Positions 24,100-33,229 of a DNA stretch of 58,115 nt are shown in pieces. The stretch's first letter is position 1; each line of letters starts with the position of its first letter. The notes beneath the pieces were generated by a model. That model made no database searches. It saw only the letters and a program-made list of their open reading frames with translations, and was not told where the DNA came from. A program made the position numbers and the translations under genes. The stretch lies in assembly GCA_016779325.1 (NCBI GenBank), contig JADHNU010000012.1, positions 1 to 58,115 of the forward strand. The letters are read 5' to 3'. This stretch comes from Pseudomonadales bacterium. GTDB lineage: Bacteria; Pseudomonadota; Gammaproteobacteria; Pseudomonadales; Azotimanducaceae.

Positions 24100-26271
24100 C
24101 TAGCCCCAGCGGAGATCGTGCTGAGCAATGGGCAGAGCGCGGATGCGGCGTCCCGTAATTCGGTAAATGGCATTCACGACCGCCGGCGCGGTTGGCGGAA
24201 GGGCCGGTTCACCGATGCCGCCCCAATGCTCGCCCCCGGAGAGGGAGAAGTGAGTTTCGATCGCCGGCGCCTCGGCCATTTTCACCACACGGTTTCGGTC
24301 GAAGTTTTGCTGGACGACCTGGCCGTTTTCGATATCGCTCCGGCCCCAGAGGGCGGCGGAGAGACCGTAGATCACGCTGCTTTCGACCTGTTCTGCGATG
24401 GTGCGAGGATTGACCGTGTTGCCGCAGTCGATGGCCGTGACCACGCGCTCAACGCGCACCTCGCCGCTGCGCGTCACCGCCACCTCGGCCACCTGGGCGC
24501 AGATGGAGCCAAAGCTCTCGTGAATGGCGATGCCCTGGGCCGTTCCCGGGGCCATGGGCCGGCCCCAGCTTGCCTTCTCCGCGGCCATATTCAGGGTGTT
24601 CAGCATGGCCGGGTGCTTATGGAGGAGCCCCTGGCGGAAGGCGAGGGGGTCCTGGCCCGCTGCTTCTGCCATCTCGTCGATGAAGGCCTCGAGGGCGAAG
24701 CCATTTTGCGAGCTGCCGACGGAACGCCAAAACCAAACGGGGACCGGCGTGCGCTTTAGGTGATGCTCAATGCTGACGTGGGCGATGTCGTAGGGCTGGT
24801 TTTCCAAGCCTTCCGTGCTCGAGCCGTCGAGGCCGTTCTGCACCACTTCCGGGCGAAAACCCGCCAAAATGGAGTGGGTCGCCGATCGGTTCAGTAAGGC
24901 CACGGGTTTGCCGCTGGCGTCGAAGCCCGCTTTGAACCGCAGCGCCGCGAGGGGGCGGAAGTGCCCGGTTCGCGTATCCGCTTCCCGGCTCCAGAGCACC
25001 TTAACAGGGGTAGGCCCCAGGGCCTTGGCAATCGCCAACGCGCGGCGGGCGAAGTCCGGCATGCTGCGCCGGCCGAAGCCGCCACCTAGAAAACAGTTAT
25101 GGACGTGAATGGTTTCCGGGGCCCGGCCGAGGATTTCCGCGGCGGCCCCGAGGATAGACTCGGGGTTTTGCGTGCCGGTCCAGACGTCGACCCGATCCTC
25201 AGCGATGGCGACGGTGCAGTTCACGGGCTCCATGGCCAGGTGGGCGAGGTAGGGCGCGTCGTAGTCGGCTTCAATGACGGTCTCGGCGCTTTCGAGGTTG
25301 GCGTAGGCGTCCCCTTCTTCATGGGCGACGACCCCGCGCCGGTCGAGATCGGTCTTAAACTCAGCCCGCATGGCGTCGCTGCTGGCGTTGGCGTGCTCGC
25401 CCAGATCCCAGTTTGGGGCGAGGGCGTCGAGCCCCTTTCGGGCTTGCCAGTAGCTATCGGCGATCACGGCAAAGCCGTCCTCTACTTCAATGACCTGCTT
25501 GACCCCTTTGACGGCAAGGGCCGGGGCAGGGTCGAGGGACGCCAGCGCACCGCCCCAAACGGGGCAGGCGTCGTAGGCCGCATACACCATCCCCGGGACT
25601 TTAACGTCGATGCCAAAGGTGGCGCTGCCGTCGACCTTGCTGGGTACGTCGAGCCGGTTCAGGGGGGTGCCAAGCAGTTTGAACTCCCCGGCTTTGCGAA
25701 TTGCCGGCTCTTCCGCCAGGGTGATGGCGGCGGCTTCCGCTGCAAGCACCCCATAGGCTGCGCTGCGCCCGCTGGCATCGTGGAAGACCCGGCCTTTGTC
25801 CGTGCGAAGGGTGTTTACGTCGACGTCCCAGCGTGCCGCGGCCGCAGCCTTGAGCCGTTCCCGGGCGCTGGCTCCGGCTTGTTGCAAATACTCTCGCGAG
25901 CGGCGAACGGCGCCGCTTCCCCCCGTCCCCATGCGGCGATAAACGCCATTTTCTCGGACGCTGCGGTTCGCGCTGGCGTACTCCGCTTTCACCTGGCTCC
26001 AGTCGCAGTCGAGCTCTTCCGCCACCAGCATGGGCATGGCCGTGAACACCCCTTCGCCCATTTCCGACTGGGCGACGCGAATGGTCACCTGGCTGTTGGG
26101 ATCGATGGTGAGCCAGGCACTGATCTCCGTGCCTGCGGCGTCGCCGGTCCATGGGTTGAGGGCGGCATCGGCGCGGGGTAGCGCCAGGGTGAGCATCAGG
26201 CCCCCGCTGGCGGCTACGGTGCTTTTAACAAAGGCGCGACGGGACAGGGGCAACGCTTCATGGGTTTTCAT
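24100..26271 (-). CDS. Molybdenum hydroxylase large subunit, isoquinoline 1-oxidoreductase beta type
   Basis: A 723-residue xanthine-oxidase-family molybdopterin subunit with a twin-arginine signal ('LSRRAFVKSTVAASGG'), so it acts in the periplasm. 'RVAQSEMGEGVFTAMPMLVAEEL' near residue 65 (in part) and 'HNCFLGGGFGRRSMPDF' near 395 contact the cofactor; the catalytic Glu is in 'GGIGEPALPPTAPAVVNA' near the C-terminus. Relatives oxidise isoquinoline, nicotinate or aldehydes and pass electrons through a 2Fe-2S subunit to a cytochrome c. It lies 11 nt after that small subunit and 5 nt before a cytochrome c gene. The substrate is unknown. Confidence 0.9.
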   Translation of the reverse strand: MKTHEALPLSRRAFVKSTVAASGGLMLTLALPRADAALNPWTGDAAGTEISAWLTIDPNSQVTIRVAQSEMGEGVFTAMPMLVAEELDCDWSQVKAEYASANRSVRENGVYRRMGTGGSGAVRRSREYLQQAGASARERLKAAAAARWDVDVNTLRTDKGRVFHDASGRSAAYGVLAAEAAAITLAEEPAIRKAGEFKLLGTPLNRLDVPSKVDGSATFGIDVKVPGMVYAAYDACPVWGGALASLDPAPALAVKGVKQVIEVEDGFAVIADSYWQARKGLDALAPNWDLGEHANASSDAMRAEFKTDLDRRGVVAHEEGDAYANLESAETVIEADYDAPYLAHLAMEPVNCTVAIAEDRVDVWTGTQNPESILGAAAEILGRAPETIHVHNCFLGGGFGRRSMPDFARRALAIAKALGPTPVKVLWSREADTRTGHFRPLAALRFKAGFDASGKPVALLNRSATHSILAGFRPEVVQNGLDGSSTEGLENQPYDIAHVSIEHHLKRTPVPVWFWRSVGSSQNGFALEAFIDEMAEAAGQDPLAFRQGLLHKHPAMLNTLNMAAEKASWGRPMAPGTAQGIAIHESFGSICAQVAEVAVTRSGEVRVERVVTAIDCGNTVNPRTIAEQVESSVIYGLSAALWGRSDIENGQVVQQNFDRNRVVKMAEAPAIETHFSLSGGEHWGGIGEPALPPTAPAVVNAIYRITGRRIRALPIAQHDLRWG

Positions 26272-26282
26272 CGCGGGGCTCC

Positions 26283-26753
26283 TTAAGCGTCGGCCATGGC
26301 GTCGCGGGCGAGGGCCGCGGCTCGATGAAGGGCACTGCGCATGCGGGGGTAGGTGCCGCAGCGGCAGATGTTAATCATGGCCTTGTCGATGTCCGCGTCC
26401 GAGGGGTTCGCGTTGTTGTCCACAAGATGGGCCGCCACCATGAGCTGCCCCGACTGGCAGTAGCCGCACTGGGGCACGTCATGTTCGATCCAGGCTTGCT
26501 GGACGGCGTGGAGCGTATCGCCCGCCAGCCCTTCGATGGTGGTGATGGCTTGGCCCGCCGCTGCGCTCACGGGTGTGACGCAGCTGCGCAGGGGGCGGCC
26601 TCCCAGATGGACCGTACAGGCGCCACATTGGGCAATGCCACAGCCGAATTTCGTTCCCGTGAGATCCAGATGATCGCGCAGGACCCAAAGCAGGGGCGTA
26701 TCCGGTTCCACGTCGATGGTGTGCGTTTTGCCATTCACGGTGAGCGTGATCAT
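26283..26753 (-). CDS. Molybdenum hydroxylase 2Fe-2S subunit (isoquinoline 1-oxidoreductase alpha type)
   Basis: A 156-residue protein with a plant-type 2Fe-2S cluster ('[16 protein letters not shown]', third and fourth Cys following in 'RSCVTP') and a second cluster in a helical domain ('[11 protein letters not shown]' and '[10 protein letters not shown]'). It passes electrons from molybdenum to a cytochrome. It has no signal peptide, as expected if it is co-exported with the Tat-tagged large subunit. ATG 26753 gives the usual family N-terminus with GGGG upstream; ATG 26762 and a longer frame to 26879 are alternatives. First gene of the eight-gene operon. Confidence 0.9.
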   Translation of the reverse strand: MITLTVNGKTHTIDVEPDTPLLWVLRDHLDLTGTKFGCGIAQCGACTVHLGGRPLRSCVTPVSAAAGQAITTIEGLAGDTLHAVQQAWIEHDVPQCGYCQSGQLMVAAHLVDNNANPSDADIDKAMINICRCGTYPRMRSALHRAAALARDAMADA

Positions 26754-26854
26754 GCTATGCATCCCCAGGTTTTGGGCCGAGCGCGGCCCGAACGATCGCG
26801 CGCCCATTATCTTCACGGCGGCGCGGCCGCCGCAACCATTGGAAGGAGTTAGGG
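26754..26854. promoter_or_regulatory. Divergent promoter region of the Mo-hydroxylase/sox operon and the hydroxyacid dehydrogenase
   Basis: About 100 nt separate the two divergent genes. Two GC-rich perfect hairpin-type repeats are visible: GGGCCG/CGGCCC at 26774-26789 with a 4-nt loop, and GGCGGC/GCCGCC at 26817-26831 with a 3-nt loop. A strong GGAAGGAG site precedes the plus-strand ATG. No clear sigma-70 promoter or known operator can be named. Confidence 0.4.
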
Positions 26855-27814
26855 ATGACCAAAGGCCCCGTGCTGGCAATTATTGATGCCGAAGCAGACC
26901 GCTATGCGGACGCCCTGGCAGATTTGCCCTGCGAGATTCGCGTGTATGCGGATGCTGTGGTGCCTCCGGAAGCCGATTTGAGGGCGGTCGCCTACGCCCT
27001 AGCTGCGCCGGATCGTCTGGCCACCTACCTTCCTTTCCTCCCGTCCCTACGCTGGGCTCAAAGCACCTGGGCTGGGGTGAACCCCTTGCTTTCCGCCCTG
27101 CGCGCCCGCCCGGAAGTCGCGGTTTCTGCCCTGAAGGGACCCTTCGGGGCGCTGATGGTGCGCTATATGACTTTTTGGCTTGAGGGCCACGAGCAGGGCC
27201 TGCTCGTGGCCCTTTCCGCCCAGCGGCGCGGGCGCTGGGCCCACGGCGCCGTACGTCGACAAAGTGCGGCGCCCTTTCGGGGGACCAGGGCCGTGGTGCT
27301 TGGGACCGGCGCCATTGGCGCCGCCCTCGGGGGCGCCCTCCAGGCGCGAGGTTATATGGCCGTGGGCCTTAACCGCGGCGGGACGCCGGCCCCGGGCTTT
27401 CAAGAGACCTGGCCCATAGCGCGCCGCCTTGAGGCGCTCGCGGGGGCTTCGGTAGTCATTTCTGTGCTGCCGGCCACGCCGGACACGGCGGGCCTACTGG
27501 ATGAAGCGGCGCTGGCGACCCTGGCCCCGGGGGCCCTGCTGATGAATGTCGGGCGCGGCTCCGTGCTGCAGAGGGATGCGGTGCTGGGGGCGCTTGCGGA
27601 CGGGACGCTCGGCGCCGCGGTGCTGGACGTTTTCGAGGAAGAGCCTTTGCCCGCGGACCATCCCTTCTGGACCGCACCCCGCTGCTTCGTGACCCCGCAT
27701 ATTTCGGCGCCGACGGAGTGGCGAGCGGTGTTGCCCGTATTTCGAGAGAATTTTGAGCGAGTGCGAGCGGGCCAGCCGCCCTCGGGGCTCGTGGACCCCG
27801 AGCGCGGCTACTAG
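26855..27814 (+). CDS. D-2-hydroxyacid dehydrogenase (GhrA-like glyoxylate/hydroxypyruvate reductase)
   Basis: A 319-residue NAD(P)-dependent dehydrogenase. The Rossmann loop '[20 protein letters not shown]' (in part) lies near residue 149, the substrate Arg is in '[14 protein letters not shown]', the Glu in '[15 protein letters not shown]' and the catalytic His in '[12 protein letters not shown]'. 'HISAPTEW' rather than 'HIAG' and the overall length match GhrA-type glyoxylate/hydroxypyruvate reductases. GGAAGGAG precedes ATG 26855. Its stop is 6 nt from that of the convergent acyl-CoA dehydrogenase. Confidence 0.88.
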   Translation: MTKGPVLAIIDAEADRYADALADLPCEIRVYADAVVPPEADLRAVAYALAAPDRLATYLPFLPSLRWAQSTWAGVNPLLSALRARPEVAVSALKGPFGALMVRYMTFWLEGHEQGLLVALSAQRRGRWAHGAVRRQSAAPFRGTRAVVLGTGAIGAALGGALQARGYMAVGLNRGGTPAPGFQETWPIARRLEALAGASVVISVLPATPDTAGLLDEAALATLAPGALLMNVGRGSVLQRDAVLGALADGTLGAAVLDVFEEEPLPADHPFWTAPRCFVTPHISAPTEWRAVLPVFRENFERVRAGQPPSGLVDPERGY

Positions 27815-27820
27815 GGTCGA

Positions 27821-29041
27821 TCAGTCGGGCAGGCCGAGAACCCGCTTGGCGACGATATTGAGCTGCACTTCACTGGTGCCGCCCTCAATGGAGTTGGCTT
27901 TGGAGCGGAGCCACTGGCGTGTGATATCCAACTCCCGCGCTTCGAAGCCCTCCCCTTCCCAGCCGAGGCCCTGCTGGCCCATGATTTCGAGCATGAGCTC
28001 GAACTTTCGCTTGTTCTGCTCGCTGCCGTAGTACTTGAACATGGCCGAGAGGTTGCCATCGCTCTTGCCCGCCTTGGCTTCTTCGAAGGCCCGGGCTGTG
28101 GTCAGGCGGAAGGCATGATCGTTCATGCGGTGCTTGGCCACCTTGTCCCGCACGAGGGCATCGCCGATTTGACCGTTCTGCTCCCCAAGATAATGCTTGG
28201 CGAGGTTTTCCAGAGCGCGGGCGGAGCCGCCAAGCGCCGTGTTCCCACCGATACCGCTGATCATCTGTCGTTCGTGCTGGAGCAGGCGCTTGGCGATGGT
28301 CCAGCCCTTGCCGCGCTGGCCCACGAGCTGGCCTTTCGGCACCTTCACGTTGTCGAAAAAAGTTTGGCAGAAAGGTGAGGCGCCGGAGATCAGCTTAATG
28401 GGGGAGGTGCTGACCCCTTCGCTGGCCATGTCGAACAGAAGGAAGCTAATCCCTTCGTGCTTGGGCGCATCGGGCTCGGTGCGGACCAGGCAAAAGATCC
28501 AGTCGGCGTGGTTGGCGTAGCTGGTCCAAATTTTGGCGCCGTTCACGAGCCAGTGATCGCCGCAGTCCTCCGCGCGGGTTTGCAGGCCCGCCAAGTCCGA
28601 CCCCGCTCCGGGCTCGGAGTAGCCCTGGCACCAGCGGATCTCGCCGCGAATGATCGGCGGCAGATAGGTTTGCTTTTGCTCCTCAGAGGCGAACTCGAGC
28701 AGCGCCGGCCCCAGCATCCAGAGGCCAAAGCTGTTCAGCGGCTGCCGAGCTTGGATGCGGGCGAGCTCCTGCTGGAGGACCTTGTTCTCATCAGCCGATA
28801 GGCCGCCCCCGCCGTAGGCAGCGGGCCAGGTCGGCGCGGTCCAGCCCCGGCTGGCCATGCGGTCGAGCCAGAGCTTGGCATCGGGGTGCTTAAAGGTGGC
28901 CTTCCGCCCCCCCCACACCGTTTCGTCCTCTGGCATGGGGGTGCGCATGCGCTCGGGGCAATTTGCCTCGAGCCACGCGCGGGTCTCCGTGCGAAAGGCG
29001 TTTAGGTCGGTAGGTGGGCTAACGACTTCAGCGGTGCTCAT
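27821..29041 (-). CDS. Acyl-CoA dehydrogenase
   Basis: A 406-residue flavoenzyme for alpha,beta-desaturation of an acyl-CoA. 'CQGYSEPGAGSDLAGLQTRA' (residues ~125-144) binds FAD and substrate, 'NGAKIWTSYANHADWIFCLVRTEP' follows (partly quoted), and the C-terminal 'SIEGGTSEVQLNIVAKRVLG' replaces the usual base motif. This is the long FadE-like type found in steroid and branched-chain acid breakdown. The N-terminus contains 'WRERNCPERM'-like residues seen as 'LEANCPERMRTPM'. Divergent from the nitronate monooxygenase operon. Confidence 0.9.
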   Translation of the reverse strand: MSTAEVVSPPTDLNAFRTETRAWLEANCPERMRTPMPEDETVWGGRKATFKHPDAKLWLDRMASRGWTAPTWPAAYGGGGLSADENKVLQQELARIQARQPLNSFGLWMLGPALLEFASEEQKQTYLPPIIRGEIRWCQGYSEPGAGSDLAGLQTRAEDCGDHWLVNGAKIWTSYANHADWIFCLVRTEPDAPKHEGISFLLFDMASEGVSTSPIKLISGASPFCQTFFDNVKVPKGQLVGQRGKGWTIAKRLLQHERQMISGIGGNTALGGSARALENLAKHYLGEQNGQIGDALVRDKVAKHRMNDHAFRLTTARAFEEAKAGKSDGNLSAMFKYYGSEQNKRKFELMLEIMGQQGLGWEGEGFEARELDITRQWLRSKANSIEGGTSEVQLNIVAKRVLGLPD

Positions 29042-29196
29042 GACAACTCTCCCCGAATGCGTGATGGTCTAAGTCTAAGGGCTTCCCCCCTTCGGAGAAA
29101 GTCGCCATGAGTTGCCCGAGGCAAGCCCTTGGGGGGAAGATGAGGGCAGCTAGGGGGTGCGCCAGCGCGGCGCGAAGTCCACAAGGGAGAGAAACC

Positions 29197-30324
29197 ATGG
29201 CGATGAAAACGCGTATCTGCGACATGCTGGGCATTGAGGTGCCCGTTTTGCTGGCCGGTATGGGGGGCGCGAGCACGCCGGAGCTGGCGGCGGCGGTCTC
29301 CAATGCGGGCGGGCTGGGCGTGCTGGGCGCGGCGGGCTGCGGGCCGAAGCAACTGCGCGAGTGGATTCGCCGCACGCGGGAACTGACCGATAAGCCCTTC
29401 GGCGTCGACACGCTCCTGCCGGCGTCCGTGCGCCGGGCGCGGGATCAGCAGCAGGCCGGGGAAACACCCTCGGCGGCCGATCTTCTGGCCCCTCTGCAGG
29501 GCTTTGCCCAGCAGTTCATGGATGAGTTTGGCCTTGAGGCGCCGGATCCGGAGAGCTTGCGGATTACCCGCGATCCCGATGAGCCCATCCCCCTGTCTGC
29601 GGAATTTTTCGAGGCCCAGATGGAAGTGGTCATCGAGGAGCGGGTGCCGCTCTACGTGTCCGGGCTGGGTAATCCCGGGCCCTGGATGGATCGGCTGAAG
29701 GCCAATGGCACCAAGGTGGGGGCCGTGGTGGGTAAGGTGAAGCATGCGGTGCAGGTGAAAAGCTCCGGCGTCGACTTCATTGTGGCCCAGGGCCATGACG
29801 GCGGCGGGCACAATTCGCCCATTGGCACTATGGCCTTGATTCCCCAGGTGGTGGATGCGGTGGGCGATCTGCCGATTCTAGGCGCTGGGGGCATTGGCGA
29901 TGGGCGCGGCGTGGCGGCGGCCTTTATGCTTGGCGCTGAAGGGGTTTGGGTGGGCTCGGCCTTCCTCGCGTCCCATGAGGCCGGCATTCTCGACTTCCAG
30001 AAGCAAGCCATTGTCGATGCGGAGGAAGATGGCACCACCATCTCCCGCGCCGTGACGGGCAAGCCTGCGCGCATTATCCGCAGCCTATGGACCGACTACT
30101 GGGTACGGGAAGGCAAGGAGCCACTCACCATGCCCTTCCAGGGCATGATCGCCTCCCCCGTTTTGGCCGCCGCCAACCGCGCTCAGCGGGGCGATATCAA
30201 CCCCGGCTTCGCCGGTCAGGGCATTGGCATGGTTAAGGCCATTCGTCCGGCTGCGGAGATCTTAAACGAGATGGTGTACAGCGCCGAACAAGCGCTTCTT
30301 CGCGCCTCGAACCTTTACCGGTAG
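29197..30324 (+). CDS. Nitronate monooxygenase / 2-nitropropane dioxygenase family (FMN)
   Basis: A 375-residue TIM-barrel flavoprotein. 'GMGGASTPELAAAVSNAGGLGVLGAAG' (in part) opens the barrel, 'AQGHDGGGHNSPIG' near 195 is the substrate loop and 'LGAGGIGDGRGVAAAFMLGAEGVWVGSAFLA' (in part) binds FMN phosphate. The start ATG 29197 has AAGGGAGAG 5 nt upstream; a longer frame to 29107 lacks such a site. Members oxidise alkyl nitronates or act as enoyl reductases in lipid pathways. It is followed by a TetR regulator and a hydrolase with 15-20 nt gaps, so the three form an operon. Confidence 0.88.
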   Translation: MAMKTRICDMLGIEVPVLLAGMGGASTPELAAAVSNAGGLGVLGAAGCGPKQLREWIRRTRELTDKPFGVDTLLPASVRRARDQQQAGETPSAADLLAPLQGFAQQFMDEFGLEAPDPESLRITRDPDEPIPLSAEFFEAQMEVVIEERVPLYVSGLGNPGPWMDRLKANGTKVGAVVGKVKHAVQVKSSGVDFIVAQGHDGGGHNSPIGTMALIPQVVDAVGDLPILGAGGIGDGRGVAAAFMLGAEGVWVGSAFLASHEAGILDFQKQAIVDAEEDGTTISRAVTGKPARIIRSLWTDYWVREGKEPLTMPFQGMIASPVLAAANRAQRGDINPGFAGQGIGMVKAIRPAAEILNEMVYSAEQALLRASNLYR

Positions 30325-30344
30325 CCCGACGAGGCCCTGCGCGA

Positions 30345-30992
30345 ATGGCAGAGGGAACACAAGGTCGGGGGCCGGCCCTGCAAACGCGGAGCCGGCTGCT
30401 TGACGCGGCGGAGCAGCTCTTTGCTAGGGAGGGGTTCGGGGCCGTTACCACCCGGGCCATTCTGCGGGCGGCGGGGCAACGGAATGAGTCCGCCCTTCAT
30501 TACCACTTCGGGGGGCGGCAGGGGCTTCTGGAGGCGCTGCACGAGCGTCGCATGGACCAGCTGGCGGGGCAGCGCGGTGATGCCTTGGCGAAATTGCTGG
30601 ACCGGGAAGCCGAGTTCACCATTCAGGATTTGGTTCGCATTCAAGTGGAGTGCATCGCCAGTCTGGCCGGGAGCGATGCGGGCTTTCGAGCTTACCTTCA
30701 GGGTATAGCGGATCTAGTGTGTTCCGCGGAGGGCGAGTTTGAAGCCTTGCTAGAACGCTTCGATCGGCCACCGGAGCTTGAAGCCCGCCGCCGCTTAGTC
30801 GCACGCCATGCCGATCTTTCCTTTAAGTTGCTCCGCCAACGCTTCAATTTAAGCCGCCGCTTTATTCTGATGGCCATGGTCCAGTGGCTTCGCCGCTACG
30901 GGCATTTTCGCGGCCAAGCAGCGAAGGCCTACCTGGCGGACCTGCCCGGGCTCCTTGAGGCCATGATTTTGGCGCCAGAGCCGGGGCCTTAG
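30345..30992 (+). CDS. TetR/AcrR family transcriptional regulator
   Basis: A 215-residue regulator. The N-terminal helix-turn-helix spans roughly residues 12-58 ('RLLDAAEQLFAREGFGAVTTRAI' in part, then 'NESALHYHFGGRQGLLEAL'). The C-terminal ligand/dimer domain ends with 'AYLADLPGLLEAMIL'. TetR proteins normally repress their own operon until a ligand binds. Encoded between nitronate monooxygenase and an alpha/beta hydrolase, it probably controls these; a target could lie in 29042-29196, though I saw no clear operator there. Confidence 0.87.
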   Translation: MAEGTQGRGPALQTRSRLLDAAEQLFAREGFGAVTTRAILRAAGQRNESALHYHFGGRQGLLEALHERRMDQLAGQRGDALAKLLDREAEFTIQDLVRIQVECIASLAGSDAGFRAYLQGIADLVCSAEGEFEALLERFDRPPELEARRRLVARHADLSFKLLRQRFNLSRRFILMAMVQWLRRYGHFRGQAAKAYLADLPGLLEAMILAPEPGP

Positions 30993-31007
30993 GGAAGGGT
31001 TGTCCCC

Positions 31008-31859
31008 ATGATTTCAGAGCAGCGCAGTTGGCAGCGCCCTCGGGGGCCGGTGCTTCGAGCCTGGGTGGAAGGGCCTGACGCCCCCCGGGGCAGTGTCCTG
31101 CTGGCCCATGGAGGCGGGCAAACGCGCTATGCCTGGGGCGGCACGGCCCGGGCTTTGGCTGACGCGGGCTGGTTGGCCGTGGCCCTCGATCTTCGAGGCC
31201 ATGGAGACAGTGATTGGTGTCCTGCGGGAAATTACGCGAACGAAGCCTTTGCTGACGATCTCATCGCCGTTGCCCAAACCCTGCCACAGCCGTGCGTCGC
31301 CGTGGGCGCTTCCCTCGGTGGCATGGCCACCATGGTGGCGGAGGGTGCCCAGGCGCCGGGCACCTTTAGCCGAGTGATTTTCGTCGATGTCACGCCCCGC
31401 CTTGAGGCAGAAGGGGTTGCGGGCATCGTCGGATTCATGCGCGCCAACATGGAGGAGGGCTTTGCGCGCCTTGAGGAGGCAGCCGAAGCCATTGAAGCCT
31501 ATCTGCCCGCCCGAAAGGGGCGACGCAACCTGGAGGGGCTAAGAAAAAACCTTCGCCTTGGCGAGGACGGGCGCTGGCGCTGGCACTGGGACCCGGCCTT
31601 TATGCGCGAAGGGCGCCATCGCGATCGGGAAAACGCCGCGGAGCGCCTGGAGACGGCCTTGGCGGCCATTCGCTGCCCTGTGCTTCTGGTCCGCGGGCGC
31701 ATGAGCGAGCTGGTTTCCGAAGCGGGGGTCGCGGCCTTTCGCTCCGCTGCGCCCCATGCTGCTTATGTGGACGTGGCGGGGGCGGGGCACATGGTGGCGG
31801 GCGATCGTAACGATGCCTTCACGGAGGCCATCCTTGCCTTCCTGCACAGTGCGCCCTAG
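31008..31859 (+). CDS. Alpha/beta hydrolase
   Basis: A 283-residue alpha/beta-fold hydrolase. The oxyanion region is 'LLAHGGGQTRYAWGG', the nucleophile elbow 'VGASLGGMATM' has Ser at about residue 103, and the catalytic His is in 'VAGAGHMVAGDRND'. 'VALDLRGHGDSDW' is the typical loop of epoxide-hydrolase/peroxidase-like members. No signal peptide, so cytoplasmic. Third gene of the nitronate monooxygenase-TetR operon. Substrate unknown. Confidence 0.87.
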   Translation: MISEQRSWQRPRGPVLRAWVEGPDAPRGSVLLAHGGGQTRYAWGGTARALADAGWLAVALDLRGHGDSDWCPAGNYANEAFADDLIAVAQTLPQPCVAVGASLGGMATMVAEGAQAPGTFSRVIFVDVTPRLEAEGVAGIVGFMRANMEEGFARLEEAAEAIEAYLPARKGRRNLEGLRKNLRLGEDGRWRWHWDPAFMREGRHRDRENAAERLETALAAIRCPVLLVRGRMSELVSEAGVAAFRSAAPHAAYVDVAGAGHMVAGDRNDAFTEAILAFLHSAP

Positions 31860-31867
31860 GCCTCGTT

Positions 31868-33229
31868 CTACGCCTCGGCAATGGGTTCGAGTCCCTTCGG
31901 GCCAACGCCCAAACGGCCAGCTTTAACCCAGTCGCGGCGCACGCCGGCCTGGGGACGGAGCATGAAGAGATCCCCGTTTTCCCCGGTGAGAGCCCGTATG
32001 CCGCAGCTTCGCTGGGCCAGCTCCGCGTGACCCTTTAAATGGGCCCGGGTGCCGTGGGTGGGCACGATCAGCTCCGGTTTGAGCCAACCATAGAGGGTTT
32101 TCAGCTCTTCCTGGGCCGGATGCCCCGAGGCATGAATTTGGTGTTGGTCGTCGCCGATGACTTCGACCCCTAACCGCTTGAGGCGCCCCACCACGCCTTC
32201 AATCAGCAGCTCATTGCCAGGAATGGCGCGAGCGCTGAAGAGCACGCGATCGCCGCGCTCCAGGAGTAGATCGGGGTGCCGGTTTCGGGATAGGCGGTCC
32301 AGAGCGGCCCCAGGGTCACCCTGGCTTCCCGTGGCGACGGCCAGGCACGCCTCCCCCGGGAGGTAGGCGGCATCGCGGCTGTCGATGTAGCGTCGCTCCG
32401 GGTTCCAGTGGCCGCTGGCGGCCGCGGCCTGGGCCATGGTGCGCAACGATCGACCCAGAAGGGTCGGAAAGCGGTCGTAGCGCGCGGCGAGCCGGGAAAA
32501 GAGGTGGAGCCGGGCGATGTTGCTGCCAAAGGCAGTGATGATGACCCGGCCTGGGGCGTCCTTGATCAAATGGCTGAGGTCCGCTTCCAGCGCCCCCTCG
32601 GAGAGGGAGTAGCCCGGGGTGAGGGCGTTCGTGGAGTCGCCCACGAGGGCATCCACCCCAGCATCCCCTAGCGCTTTTAGGGCCCGCTCCGGGGGCGGGG
32701 TGCCGAGCCCGGGAGCGCCGTCGAGCTTCCAGTCGCCGGTGTGAAAGACCGTTCCCGCGGCCGTCTCCAAAAGTACCGCCTGCGCTTCGGGCAGGGAATG
32801 GGTCATGGTGAGGTAGCGCAGGCGGAAGGGTCCGACCGTAAAGGGGCCGTCCGGGGGTAGCACGGTCAGCGGTACTTTCCCGGCCAGCCCCGCTTCCCGA
32901 AGCTTGTTGGCGAGCACCGCGGCAGCAAAGGGCGTGCAGTAAACGGGGCATCGTAGGCGAGGCCAGAGATGGGCGACGGCGCCGAGGTGGTCCTCGTGCG
33001 CGTGAGTGAGCACCAGACCGCAGAGGGCGCCGCGTTCGCCTTCGATGAAGGCCGGGTCGGCCATTTGCACATGGGGGTCCTTCGAGCCGTGTTCGGCGAA
33101 GGTCACCCCGCAATCGATCATGAGCCAGTGATCGTCATGGCCATAGAGGTTGAGGTTCATGCCGATCTCACCGGTCCCGCCAAGGGGCAGGAACCAGAGG
33201 TCTGCGGGGCCGGGCCGGGCGCGATTCAC
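31868..33229 (-). CDS. RNase J-like metallo-beta-lactamase nuclease
   Basis: A 453-residue beta-CASP nuclease. 'WFLPLGGTGEIGMNLNLYG' and the metal site 'LTHAHEDHLGAVAHL' are the RNase J/beta-CASP opening; 'FHTGDWKLDG' and 'ITAFGSNIARLHLFSR' are motifs 4 and A; 'IPTHGTRAHLKGHAEL'-like 'VPTHGTRAHLKGH' is motif C. RNase J enzymes degrade or trim RNA from the 5' end. It is about 100 residues shorter than Bacillus RNase J because the C-terminal domain is absent. GTG 33229 overlaps the selO stop as GTGA; GTG 33253 is an alternative. RNase J is uncommon in Gammaproteobacteria, where RNase E dominates. Confidence 0.87.
   Translation of the reverse strand: MNRARPGPADLWFLPLGGTGEIGMNLNLYGHDDHWLMIDCGVTFAEHGSKDPHVQMADPAFIEGERGALCGLVLTHAHEDHLGAVAHLWPRLRCPVYCTPFAAAVLANKLREAGLAGKVPLTVLPPDGPFTVGPFRLRYLTMTHSLPEAQAVLLETAAGTVFHTGDWKLDGAPGLGTPPPERALKALGDAGVDALVGDSTNALTPGYSLSEGALEADLSHLIKDAPGRVIITAFGSNIARLHLFSRLAARYDRFPTLLGRSLRTMAQAAAASGHWNPERRYIDSRDAAYLPGEACLAVATGSQGDPGAALDRLSRNRHPDLLLERGDRVLFSARAIPGNELLIEGVVGRLKRLGVEVIGDDQHQIHASGHPAQEELKTLYGWLKPELIVPTHGTRAHLKGHAELAQRSCGIRALTGENGDLFMLRPQAGVRRDWVKAGRLGVGPKGLEPIAEA

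Noticed and set aside
25099-26181. A 360-codon plus-strand frame opposite the Mo-hydroxylase large subunit
   Set aside because: Shadow frame. The minus strand has a full, convincing xanthine-oxidase-family protein.
31881-31895. A GGTTCGAGTCCC string resembling a tRNA T-loop
   Set aside because: The flanking bases do not form a full five-pair T stem or the rest of a cloverleaf, and the stretch lies in the coding end of the RNase J-like gene.
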